In this document: in pieces, positions 33,600 through 46,500 of the stretch | How positions within the stretch are numbered: position 1 is the stretch's first letter | Layout of the letters: each line of letters opens with the position of its first letter | Assembly (NCBI RefSeq): GCF_000237925.1 | Contig: NW_017385989.1 | Span: forward strand, 1,657,954-1,721,953 | DNA: 64,000 nt | Source: Schistosoma mansoni | Lineage: Eukaryota > Platyhelminthes > Trematoda > Strigeidida > Schistosomatidae | Reading direction: 5' to 3' | Translations under genes and position numbers: made by a program | Notes under the pieces: generated by a model | What the model was told of the DNA's origin: nothing | Databases searched by the model: none | Seen by the model: only the letters and a program-made list of their open reading frames with translations

Positions 33600-36500
33600 G
33601 GGAGCAAATAAATGAACAGGCTCACATTATCTTGTCCTGCGCATCAGGCAACTCCGCTCAAGTCCAAATGTAAGAAAATATTTGGTACTGTTGTGGATGG
33701 GAACAGTTTGACTTCACCAAATGTTGTTGTGAGTCACTCGCTCTACTCACACGACACTGTTATAAAGAAAGCTAACAGTAAGAAGCCAGAAGCTAACCGG
33801 CAGGATCTGACATCACGGTCGAAGGCCGTGAACACGACTTTTAAGGAAGTTAAACAGGTCCCTAGTGTAATCATCTGGAACTTGGAAGAATCGAAAGACA
33901 CCGATCCCGCTAAGAGACATGCCCACGACCTGCAGTTAGTGGGATCTCTCATCAGAAATATACTGCCCGATGAGGCCCCAGGGCTACATATCTCGAAAGT
34001 CATCAGACCCGGTAAATATGTTGGAGGCGAAACCCAACAGAGAAGGATCCTTAAATTAGTACTCAGTAATTTTGAGGAAAGGGACGTAGTACTGAATAAC
34101 GCACGCACAATTCGGGACTCAAATATTCGTATTCGACCAGACTGGCCACTTGAGGATCGGATCAAGTGGAAGAATGCCCTAACAGAGTAAGAAACTCGAA
34201 GGCTAAACGGTGAAGCGAACCTTACGATTAAGGGTTTTCAGGTAGTCAGGTCTTGGAAGCCAATGCTTCCGAGACCTGTGTGGGTAGAACGTATGTCTCC
34301 AAAACACCTTAAATGTGTGTTACACGAATGCCCGTAGTCTTCGGAATAAGATGTCTGAGCTAAGTTTGATGGTAGACGAATTAAATCCGGATATAATTGT
34401 TATCACCGAAACTTGGCTCACTGTAGATATAGACTGTTCTCCCATCATTTCAGGCTACATCTGTATCAGAAGTGATAGAGTTAGAAGTCGCAAGGGAGGA
34501 GGCATAATATTATATGTTAGGGACCACTTCCGCATAAACTCGATCATATCGGAGGCGCATGTAAGTGGTACGTGTGAGTTAGCATGTTGTACAATTAGGT
34601 CTAGAAACGGGTTGGTGACGATAGGAGGAATATATCGTAGTCTGTGTTGTCTCGCTGACGACTTTATCCTAAGACACGTCTGTTCTTGGAGTAAAGCAGA
34701 ATGTTGTCTCATCGTTGGAGACTTCAATGCACCCCAAATAAACTGGATAGTGCTCACAGCTCCAGGTGGGGGTTTCGATAGCGACCTTCTATCAACAATT
34801 ATTCAATGTGCACTTGTACAATGTATCGTTAAGCCGACGCATATAGACTTGGAACATGATCCGTCATTGATAGACCTTGTCCTCACACACCACTGTGAAG
34901 ATGTCGTCGACATTCAACACCTTCCCCCACTGGTGAATAGTGACCATGTCGTACTTTCCTTTAAGTTCCGGATACATGGTATAGAATTCGCATCTGCTCC
35001 ACCCCGTCCTAATATATGGAGAGCTAATATTCCGGCAATCAGGGACTATGCTATCTCGATCGACTGGTCGGTCGATGCTGATGGATCGATTGATGATGCA
35101 TGGAATAGGTTTAAGTCTACGTTCGAATCCGTAACTTAACCGTTTATCCCATGGTCAGCACGTAAGCTATCATATTGCCCTCCATGGATTAATAAGGAAA
35201 CCCGGAAGCTGTTGAAGCGTAGGAAACACTTTTGGGACTTATTCTTGTCAACAGGTCAGGCATCATTTAAGTGCGAATATAAAAATCCGGAATATATGTA
35301 AAAAGACCATAGCTAAACCCCGCACGGCTTACGAACGACAGTTGGCATACGATAGCCGTACCTGTCCGAAGCGACTGTTTTCGTACGTTAAGAGGCGGAC
35401 AAAACGTAGTGATGGTATCCCTCCCCCGTAACTGTTTAGCGAAAATTCAGATTTACTAGCTGAATGTGATCTAGCGAAAGCTGAGACATTTGCTAACTAT
35501 TTCAGTGAAGTCTACTCTACGTGTAGTGTTACAACTACTTGTCCCGTTGACAACGAGATACCAGCCATAGGACCTTTACACGTGACAGAGGATATTGTTC
35601 TTCCTTTGATAACTAACCTAAAACCTTGTAAGATACCGGGCCCTGATGGGTTACACCCACGTTTGCTGTCATCGCTTGCGGACATTATCTGAAGACCGCT
35701 CACGATGCTCTTCAACATATCCCTTTCACAGGCTCAACTACCTAGGGATTGGAAAGACGCCATAGTTAGTCCTATATTTAAGGATGGTCAGAGACGAATC
35801 GTATCTAACTGCCGGCCTGTTAGCCTGACCAGCCTAGTAGTTAAGTTACTTGAAAAATTAATTCGGGCTAAGCTACTGAGTCACATAGATTCGTACAATC
35901 TGTTAACTCCCGAGCAACATGGGTTTCGTAACAAGCATTCATGCTTGACTAACTTACTCATTGCGAGAGAGGATTGGGCAGCTGCCCTAGACAACGGCCT
36001 GTCTATCGACGTGATATTCATAGATTTTAGCAAAGCGTTTGACAAGGTTTTACACTTAGGTCTTATGCAGAAGCTTTCGAGCTTTTTCGAATAACAGGTG
36101 CTATACAGGAATGGATAGGAAGCTTCTTATGTGACCGCAGACAGAGTGAGGGTCAATGGAATGCTATCCGAATGGAAACCGGTCAAAAGTGGTGTACCCC
36201 AAGGCACCATCTTAGGCCCTTTACTTTTCCTTCTGTATATTAATGAACTACCTTTATTACTTAAGTCGTCGACGTTACTGTTTGCGGATGATGTTAAAAT
36301 TTGGAGAACAACAAGAAATGTGACTGATCGTTGTTATCTGCAAGCAGATTTAGACGAATTAGTTAGGTGGGCTCATGATTGGGGCCTGGAAGTTAATTCC
36401 AGGAAGAGCGTGTTCATGCACATCGGGCACGATATTAGTTACCACTTTACCATTAATGGTACATCTCTGCCACGCGTTCAAGAGCACAAAGACTTATGAG

Positions 36501-37130
36501 CAACTATAAGTCACGACTTGAAAACAACTACGCATTGCAAGCGGTTGCTTCCAAAGGCTATCGTGCGCTATGGTCGCTCCGCAGAGCATTTAAATGCTTC
36601 GACGAGGATATGTTTCGAATTTTACATCCCACCTATGTAAGGCCACACTTAGAATACTGTATCCAAGCAGCTAGCCCTTGTCTGATAAAGGATACTAAGT
36701 CGCTTGAGCGTGTCCAGCGTGTAGGGACAAAATTAGTAAAGGGTCTTTCTAAACTCCCTTACGATGAGCGTTTACAATGTCTAAACCTTTTCCCCTTATC
36801 TTATCGTAGGACACGAGGTGACCTTATACTGGCATTTCGTATCTTTAATTATGATCTGGGTGTTAATAAGTCTTATCTTTTTGCTCCCTCCAGCACTAAT
36901 AATCTCCGAGGTCATAGCAAGAAGGTTCTGAAACCGCGATCTAATAAACTAAAGGTGGGGTCTCGTTTTTCTCATCGAGTGGTCAATGACTGGAACGCTT
37001 TACCAGAACAAGTGGTATCAGCACCATCAGTGAACATTTTCAAGAAGAAGCTGGACCTTCACTGGAAGGCAATCTGTCAGGATTAACACAGGTTCATCAA
37101 CCTACTATCCTTATTACTGAAAACTGAAGA
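33600..37130 (+). mobile_element. CR1-like LINE, nearly full-length
   Basis: ORF1-like frame 33612-34190 (192 residues) is followed by an APE endonuclease (34315-35139: NARSLRNKMSELS, ITETWL, SDRVRSRKGGGIILYV, GDFNAPQINW, NSDHVVLSFKF). The RT is in frames 35705-36094, 36131-36499 and 36496-37086 (VSPIFKDGQRRIVSNCRPVS, LTSLVVKLLEKLI, FIDFSKAFDKVLH, SGVPQGTILGPLLFLLYINE, LLFADDVKIW, C-terminal RVVNDWNALPEQVVSAPSVN). About five breaks (stops at 35139, near 35430 and 35691, frameshifts near 36093 and 36497) disable it. It is far better preserved than the CR1-like fragments at 22780 and 26540, so it is younger. It ends about 270 bp before the TRAM1 start codon. Confidence 0.9.
33612..34190 (+). 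pseudogene. CR1-like LINE ORF1 protein (fragment or intact)
   Basis: A 192-residue open frame, basic and hydrophilic. The later half (VIIWNLEESKD, NILPDEAPGLHISKVIRPGK, RILKLVLSNFEERDVVLNNA) resembles the nucleic-acid-binding part of CR1 ORF1 proteins. No zinc knuckle was seen. It probably lacks its N-terminus. Confidence 0.7.
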
Positions 37131-37401
37131 CTGAAAATACTGGTTATCAGATAATTGAACATCTTCGTAGGACATCGATTCCACCGGCCTCTTTTAGGTC
37201 GATGCCGAAGTGAATAGATGATTAACCACTACTGAACACAGAGGCTTATAAGGAGGAAGGCTTTTCGATTCTACACATGACATTTTGAAGCTGCCTTTTA
37301 TTGGAGATTGAACTGCTTTAAACAACTGATTTTTAGCCACATCTTAAGGTCTTCGTGTTACTGCGCTGACATCAATTTCTCATCTACGTTGCAGTAAAGT
37401 G
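37131..37401. promoter_or_regulatory. TRAM1 upstream region
   Basis: This is the 270 bp between the CR1-like element and the TRAM1 start codon. It must hold the 5' UTR or a trans-splice acceptor. No TATA box or other motif could be supported. A tract of ACTGAA-like repeats near 37110-37135 probably belongs to the LINE end. Confidence 0.35.
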
Positions 37402-37530
37402 ATGAACAGCAGGTTTGGGCGCAAGAAGACTAAAAATCCCCCCTATTTTTCTCATGAATTCATTATTACAAATCATGGGGACATTGTCAGTGTTTTAGCG
37501 ATGATAATCATCGTTGGTTTGCTGCACAAG
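37402..37530 (+). CDS. TRAM1: TRAM1 exon 1 (residues 1-43)
   Basis: Starts MNSRFGRKKTKNPPYFSHEF and ends in the first membrane segment (LAMIIIVGLLHK). It is followed by a 38-nt intron with donor GTTTGC and acceptor CCTAG. Confidence 0.9.
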
Positions 37531-40500
37531 GTTTGCCGAAGCAAATAAACTAAGTTCATTTAACCTAGGGAACCCATGTTTTGTCTTCATCTTTCATATT
37601 CATCCAGTACAATAACACCGACGAAAGTAGGTCGTTGTGGATCTTCAGTCCGAAATTTTAGACCAAGAAAATGCCTTATTATACAGCCCAGGAGCAAAAG
37701 ATTTATGCGTAATATTTTTTTACACTCTTATTTGTATCGTTTCCCATGCTGTACTTCAAGAGTATCTCTTTGACGTAAGTTTCTTAATATTGGTAACATT
37801 TGTCATTCAGAAAGTGACTCGAAAGTTGTGTTTGACAAAGGTTCGGCTAGCTAAATTCAACGAATCTGCCCACCTTGCATGCTTTTATGCTTTGTCCACA
37901 GTTTGGGCTGTTTACAGTATTATTAACGAAGGTTTTATAGAGAATTTAAACAGTTTGTGGGATAATTATCCGCAGAGATGGCTGCCATTTTGGATCAAAT
38001 TATTTTTCATCACTCAAGTAAGATATTTTATCAACTATTACTTCCAGATTTGCTACTGGCTTCATGACTATCCAGAGCTTTATTTTCAGCGTGTTAAGAA
38101 TGTAAGTACTGTGTTTAAAAACTGAATCCTTGGCAGGAACTCATACCTGCACGACTGTTCCATGCAACATTATATCTTCTTAGCATATCTTTGGCATATG
38201 TTGGAGGGTAATTATCGAGAAATGTCAATAGACTTTAAATTTAGATTAACTAAATTATGTATGGTCGTTCTTGTTCTTCACTACGGTACTGACTTCTTCT
38301 TGCACGTTTCTCGGGCGTTGCACCTTGCGGAGTACAAGTTTGCATCCATTGGGTAGGTGTTTAGTGTTACTTACGTTGTTAAGTTTTACCATATGGAATT
38401 TGGCTTTTATACCAGTACGAATGGCATGCGTAATCCTTGGTTTTCTCACTTTTCAGTAAGTTACTTGCAGCTGATAATGTCTTTCTTTAGTCATGGTTTA
38501 GGAAAGTATTCTGTAACGTTGGTGCAAATTACCGATGGAAATTTCAATACTCCATCCATAAGGTATGTCATTTGTTTAGTATTTTCATTTATTTTTGTGT
38601 GGCGCATATGTATCCGGTGCCCTTTGTACCAATATGTATGTGATTAAATAAATAAATAAATGTTTAGTATACTCCTAAAATATCTCACTCAGATATATAT
38701 TTGTTACTGCTTTTTAAGCCAATAATATATTTGTATATTCTTATTTCTAAAAATTAGATTAAATCAATACGAGGTTTCACAGTAAAGTGAAATATTAATT
38801 ATTTTTCGTAAAATATTGAAAGTTCATAGGTATTATAATTAGGTCAGCACAAATGTTCACTCCAGCCCGACTCACATATCCAAAATATTATTGATAATAT
38901 AGATTTAACATTTTGCTGCTGATGTTTAAGAGGGTTGTTATTTCAAATCTTTTCGGTGGATTTCGGAAATGTAGACCAAAATTTGTAATATTCAGACGCT
39001 CATTATTACCAGACTGTGTTACGGGTAAAAATCTGATGATTTTTAACATCGCGTTTCTTGCTAACTAAGTCATCAGCAACGTTAACTCTGGTGTGTGTTT
39101 GCATTAGTTTTAGTTGTCACCACTTCAGCACAATTAGGTCAAATTATCAAGATGAATACCTGACTAGTAGTATCAGCAACAGTAAATTTTGTTTTATTTT
39201 ATTTAAACACATAAATATTGGTACAAACGGGTACCAGATACATATGCGCCTCACAAATCTCATTTGATTTGTGTGAAGGCTGTGATACTGCCCAGGTGCC
39301 CAGACTGAAGCAGGTGGTTTTCTTAGGGAGCCACACCCGGAGCCTTTGACCTAAAGGTCTGACCCACAAGACAGTGGAGCATCGTGAGGAAATGCGGTCC
39401 CATGGTAGCCGGTGACCAGTGATTGATTCATACGCCATTTGTTCATTCAGGATACCGGAGCCCATCGGTTTGGAATAAGGGTTTTCCAACTCCCCTAGGT
39501 GGACTTTCCGTGTCCATCAACCCGGTTAAAGCGCCGGACATTCGCTTTTCGTCCTCTCAATTTCGTAAACAACAGTGGTGCGACGAGAAGGCAGTGAGTA
39601 GGACTTCCCTGGTAGAGGCTATATATACGTGGCCATGTGAGAGCATTTCGAGAGGGAGAGAGGACTCTCCCCACTCTCGACCGTACCAGGGCATTTGGGG
39701 GCAGCAACAGTAAATAACATTCATCATCAAGAATATGATTCAAGAAGAGTAGCTAAATTCTCAAAATTAAAGTTCTTAAGTAATTTGAAATGCAGGTTTT
39801 GAGAAAAGGCTGAAAATTAATCCACCTGTGGGATTGCAGCCGATTCTAAGATGTCACGTTTCCAATCATTAGTTACGATATCTAGCCAAATGCCAACCAA
39901 GTTTTCTGCACCTACTGACAGGTTCTAGTACGACAGTAGGTAACTTCGTGTGTGGATCCGAAGTTCTGTTTCGACCACCTCTAGGTTTTTTTCATCCTAT
40001 ACTTATGGCAGCCAACGTTCTGTGGTAAGCACATCAGTCTATGGTACTTCGCAATTTTATCTGTCGACTTAACATCCTTAACCAGTATCGTGGATCTAAC
40101 ATAAGCATTACTTGTTCAGTGGTCCCAACATACACAAGCAATCTTTCTACAACACTAGTCGAATATCTAATCAGCCACGACGTAGAACCTGTACGTATGT
40201 ACGTCGGTTGGAGCTGTCATTCCCCGTTAGCACAGATATGTTGTCAGGCCAAATCCCAGAGTGACAGAGGTAGTAACATTATCAATGGTAATAGGAAAGA
40301 ATAGACATCGAAGATACAACTCGAGAAGAAAATATAGATTGGTGAAATAAAGACGAAATAAGTTATGGGGAATTTAGAATCTCAGAATCTGGGGTAAGAC
40401 AAAGAATGGATGCATTTGCGCCATTTTAAATTATTTTGAGCCACGTCATTCAAAGTCTGTAACCATTGATTACGATAATCACGCGGACCCCAACCAGGTA

Positions 40501-43500
40501 ATCTATACTTATTTTAAAATGGTCCAGTTGTCAGTGGCTTCATGAACTGACGCCATGTTTTGGCCGCCCCTAGATTTCTTCGAGCCTACTACTGCACAAG
40601 AAAATATCGCCTGACGAGGTAGGCTGTGGTTGGGCATACATAGCACGTCCCAACCACCTCAGTTGATGAAGATATACTACGTCATCAATCGACTTCCCAT
40701 CTTCACCTAATACTTTATTCCTAACCGATACATTACTTACTCCGTGGTCCCAAACTACATGAACAATATTTCATAAACACGTATGATTAGACACCAGTAA
40801 CCTACGAATATCCCCTGTTCTTTGGCCATGTTTCTTATCCACAAAGTACGACGGAGCGAAATGCTGCGCGGTGAACTCGTCCTCTGGTCGGCAGACAGAT
40901 ATCTCGCTCATTCCACAAGTGACAAAGGTTGGAAGAAGCCAATCAAGTCTTCTGAATCCGTGCCGAAATTTTGTTAGACACCTGTCTATCAGGACTGATA
41001 ACGACTCCCAAATGAAGAGGGCAATACACTGAACTACTTGACTACCGATCATTAGTTCAAGCGCTGACACGCCTAGTAGATGGTCAGAAGTTTGCTTGAG
41101 AGCAAAGAGTGGATTAGTAATTATTGTATATTTAAAAGTGATAATCAATTCACGAAATGTATATACATCAGAAGAGCGGCAATTATAATATACTAGACTT
41201 TTACAATCAGTACTGAAAGGCGTAAAAATCAGATTGAATTCAAAAGAAGAGAAGCACTAATGAAATTAAATTACAAATTGAGCTTATCTCCATATCTACA
41301 ACGGAGCAGAATGTTGCACGGTATATTCATCGTGTTGTTGTCAGGCAAGTTTTATCAGGCATCAACCCACAAGAGTTAATAAGACTTCAAAAAGAGATAA
41401 GTGAAATGGTTGGCGCACTTAAATACTTCATTCTTTATCATTGGTTTAAGCGTCGACGAGCGTTATTCTTGAAGCAACATTTTATATTTAAATGGAGTTT
41501 ATTTGTCTTATTTATTTAAACACAAACATTGCTGCAAGAAGGCACCAAATATATACGCGCCACACAAATTACTCGATTTGTGATAGGGCTGGAATACTAC
41601 CCAGTTGCCCAAACCGAAGCAAGTAGTTTCCTTAGGGGACACACGTGGAGCCTTCGGTCTGAAGGTCTAATCCACAAATTAGTGAAGAAACGTTAGGAGA
41701 TGCAGTCCCATGACAGCCGTTGGTCAATGATTGGTTCATACGCCATTTTTTCCCTCACGATCGTAGGGCCCATGCGCACCATTGGTTTGGAATGAGGATT
41801 TTCCAACTCCCCTAGGTGGATCATCTATATCGACCAACCCGGTTAAAGCACCGGATATTCACTTTTCATCCTCAGAATTTCGTAAAAAACACCCCTGCCA
41901 CGAAAAGGTAGTGAGTTGGACTTCCCTGCTAGTGGCTGTATACGCGTGGCCATGTGAGAGCATTGCGAGAGGGAGAGCTGACTCTTCCTACCCTCGACCG
42001 TACCAGGGCACGTTGGGGCATTTTATAGGAGAGGATTATCCTAAAAGTACTTAGACTGACCTCAAGTCGATCAAAAATCTGCATTTTGTGAGCGACATCA
42101 CCGAATAGGACAATGCCATTTGCGCGTTGTAAGTTCTTTTTCTAACGAACTGTCTATGACAGTTGAATAAAAATGAGGATTGTAGGCGGCCTTGTCAAAC
42201 ACTTTGAAGCTGATGATTATGTTGACAGTCCATTTCAAGCTTTTACACGACCAATAATTTTTGAGTAAAGTTTTAACGTTTGTGTAATTGGATATGCCTT
42301 TGATGAAAAACATAACCTCAATTGGTGGAGTAAAATACATCCTTGAGGTTGAGGTATAACTTTTGTCGGGCCCTGGTATGTTTATGTTTCAAAACATGAT
42401 GAAGAGTCTATGTTTGATCAATACACCTTCATCAGAGTTTAAAACAAACCTAGTTTTGCCAGGTTTGTTGTTCATAAGTTCTTTTTATGCACTAGATGGT
42501 TATTGAAACTAACAGTTTAAGCAGATACATTGTGGCGAACATCACGTTTGTGATTGACTGACTGCGTATTTAGTTTTGGCCTTGAAAGTTAAGCTGCTAC
42601 TTTCATCGCTTTCTAGATCTGTCTGGCACGATAAGACATAAAAAAGCTAGTATTTTGGTGAATACATCACGATCTAGTCAGCAGAGTATGAATGCCCGAT
42701 CACCACTCAAAGTAGCATCTACTAAACTGTCAGTCAGTCACAACGTAGAACTTCGTACGTTCGAGTTCGAGTTGCCATACCACAGCACAGAGATGCAGTT
42801 GTCTACTAAACTGTAAAGAACAATCGAGTATTAGTTTAATTTAACATTGGAAATTGAAATAGTTCATTACATTGGCTAGTTCGCCGTCCTGGTCAGTTCT
42901 AGCGAAAGGACAGCAGTGGAATATAATCTAACACAGTTCCATATAAATTTACATCAGCAGTTACTATAGCATAACTAGCGGAAAAGACTAAATAAGAAAG
43001 AATGAAATAACAACGTTAATTGAAAGCATTGTAATCGAGACCAGTTTAGAGTGATATCGGTTAAAGTTTGTCTATTAATTTTTGTTGTTTCATAAAAGTT
43101 TGAGCTCTCATCTCATGTTGTATAAGATTTTTACGCAAAGACCTACTTAAATTTAACCGTGATCCTGGTATTTCCTTTAACTGCAGTCGTTAACACTGTT
43201 CAAGAATCAGAGAAGCGTAAATGATTAAAATACAGACAATCAGTAATATAATATAAGAAACCTAGTTACATTTTCGTATCATTCTGACTAATTTGTAAGT
43301 ATGTTATTCGTGATTTCTAGTCATTATCTCCTAACCAGAATGAGGATCTGAAATCAAGCAATTCAGTATCTGGTTATCAGGACAGTGTAAGTATATGTAT
43401 GCTTTCTGACCAGTTACTTTTCGATTATTTGCAACGATCTGTCACAAAGAGTAATTTTCGGTATATGCTTCTGGGGTGATGTTTCATAGACATTACATTT

Positions 43501-46500
43501 CGGTTATGTAAAGTACATCCCATACTAAAAAGTACTTCCAGGTCATTTGTCATCACTAGTCAAAGATCCTACATGATTTATCTCAGTCTCTGTTCAATAC
43601 ATGAATATATCTGTCTTAAATCTTGGAAATCGTGTTTTCATTTCCTATTCACTTTAGTCCATCTAATTATTCTTTAATGTAAAGGTCTGGTAGTATTGTT
43701 GTGGCTTAGCTTCGTTAATCAATCACCTTGATAACCATTAGCATATAAATCCCCAACGGTGTTTGAATTCAGAAGACAATAAGAAGCGACAACTACAGTT
43801 TATTAGCGCATAGAACAGATAACAAAGTTACAAGCGCATCGAGCGAATTCGAAGCAGATAGGCTAATGTATGTAAGTGAGCGAATACAGAAGTGAATCGC
43901 ATGAGGGTGCAACAAGACAAAGGTTATTAATAAGATTCGAGCACATGCATATATGTTAAAGAGAATGATTCATCAAACGATATTTAAGATATTAACATTT
44001 AAGCTAGAGAGAGACATGTGCGTAGGCTGTCACATGTGATCAAGCGTACACGTTTATATCGACAGGATAGTGATTACAATAATACAAAGAAATGGACCAA
44101 TTGTTACTGTCCGAATAACAGTGTTTGTTAAATAAGTTAGTAAAAGGGTTTGTCAAAAGTTAACTATAATCATAATTAACCGCAAAAGTGTTGCTGCAGC
44201 ATTAAAAATTACACTGATTTAAAGGGGTACATTATTGTTAGAGATATTATCTCGAGATGAGAAATTTCACCAGTTGTAATTTGTGTGCATTGGATCATGC
44301 TTCATGTGTATAATTTATTATCCGTAAGTAAATTTTTGTTGCCACAACAGTGATAACGAAGCAATAAAAGGGCTGTAAACAGTGATATATAAACACCCTT
44401 CAAACCACTTCTCATACATATTGGGATCACTCAGTAAGATGTGCTTATAACAGTAGAGTACCAAGTGAAAAGAAGTTCTACGTTGTGACCGACTGACTAG
44501 AAAGATCTAGTCGACAAGGCCGTAGATTTTTATCGATTGATGTAGTTGTAACATATTTTAATCATGTCAAACCACTGTTTATTATACTATTCTAAATATT
44601 CTTAGATCATGTCGAACGAAAGTTAAAAAGAGCAGACCATGTCATTTGACTGGTTTATAGAGTCAATATGGACTGATACAGTTTTTGCCGAATCCTTTGT
44701 TTTATTTACATAAGTGTACTTCATTCCATACAATACTCATGTAAATATATTTATTGTTACAGAATTGCTGCAATGCTACTTTTCTTCACTACACAAGCTT
44801 TAATGGTATGGAATTTCATAACTTTCCATCAACGGCATCGTAGAGACAAGCAACAATCACATACTTCTAAGAGTTGGTTCTTTACTAGTCAAGATTCTGG
44901 ACAGCGGAAAAAGGAGAAGAGAAAAGGTATATTCATACTTTCTGTAACTATGCCGTATGATAAATTTCTTTATGTTCGAACATCTTTATTTCTCTATTCC
45001 AACAACTACATAGTCATGCCCACCCTAGCTAGTCTAATTAGGTTAGGCGGCAGACTATTTACTTTCACAATCTAACGTATGTCAATAGTCTAAAATGTTA
45101 GGTGGTTGGAGGCAGTTGATGAGAAACCATGAACCTATGTGCTGTGCTAGCCGGTACTTATCAAAAAGAGGTGCCTTCAGGTTGGTAGTGTAATATGTTT
45201 TGTTTAAGATTTTGAGAATCACTTATGGCTACCGTTCCAAAATACTGAGGAAACTGCTATATAGGTATGAGCTGTTAAAACTTGCATTGCTACGAAAAGT
45301 CAACTATAAGGACTTAGGTGAATATACTTGGAATGCTATAGAACAATGTTGAGAAGAGATTTTTAGTTAAGGGCCTCATCAACACAGATATGTCGCACTT
45401 ACCAAAATGTCAGTGCTCTTAGGTAATGTACTGACATGGATCATTGATTGATAAAACTAACGTTTACGCACCCAATCATCAGTTTTACGAACTTTACCTA
45501 ATAAAGTGGCTTTCATTATTTATAGTTTTACACAAATGTTATGATCGGGAATCATTTAGTTTGTCTTATTACACAACTTTGAATATGGATTTGTATTTAT
45601 TAGTGAGGATCTAAGTTCAGATTCTCTGTAATTAATACTTGGGAATGGTTGTCCATAAGTGTAAGTTAATAAAGAAGACGATAACTTCTAATAAGCCCAT
45701 TGTTCTATTTTATTATTTGTCTATCTGTTGTAATTTAGACAGTTAATTGACTATGTAAAAGTATGTGTTAGTTTGATTGAACGCATATCTGCTCCTCCGT
45801 CGTTATCTATCCTCCCATTGGTTGTAGATAGATAGTCAATAATTTATTCACAATCGATTCACAATCTCGCTTCCCAGTGTGCTCGCCTTTTGAGTGTTTG
45901 CGAATTTTATTAATTATTGACAGTACACTCCCAACAACTGGTGTTCTTGCTTTTGAATATTCTCGAGCGAATTCATAGTACTTGAAGAATTGGCTTGCTT
46001 CAATACTCAGTTAATGGGATATCATCTATTGGAGTCGAATTTAGAGGAATTAACCTCTACAAATTTGACGTGGAAAAGGTCCAGCATTTTATGGAACATT
46101 TCTCAGTGACAAAACCATGTAACCTATTTATGAAGTGTTCACTCACGCTGTCCCCAGACTACTTTATTTATTCCATCTGGAGGTAATGATGAAATAGGAG
46201 TCAGTAAATTAACATGTATTGCAAAAATCCTTACAACGTGGAAATTCGTTTGTGGACTTTGATGTCTAGAGAATTTTGACAAGACCTACTGAAGAGGGGG
46301 TAGATCCTCCAAAGCTACCTCTGGACAAAAATCCCTACGCCATTTTAAGCTCCTAAATTGACCTTAGTAACATAATAATAAATATACCTTTAGGATATCT
46401 TCGAACACAACTCCAAGATGTATTCCTCCTACAACTTTTCTGAACTTAACAGGATACAGATGAATGCATTTTCGTAACATGGTTTAATCGGAGTCCAGAT

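Noticed and set aside
37627-37648. A 22-nt intron in TRAM1 (and a 24-nt one at 38208-38231)
   Set aside because: Both are below any plausible spliceosomal length. Alternative acceptors a few bases downstream give 35 and 37 nt with the correct phase and better protein similarity.
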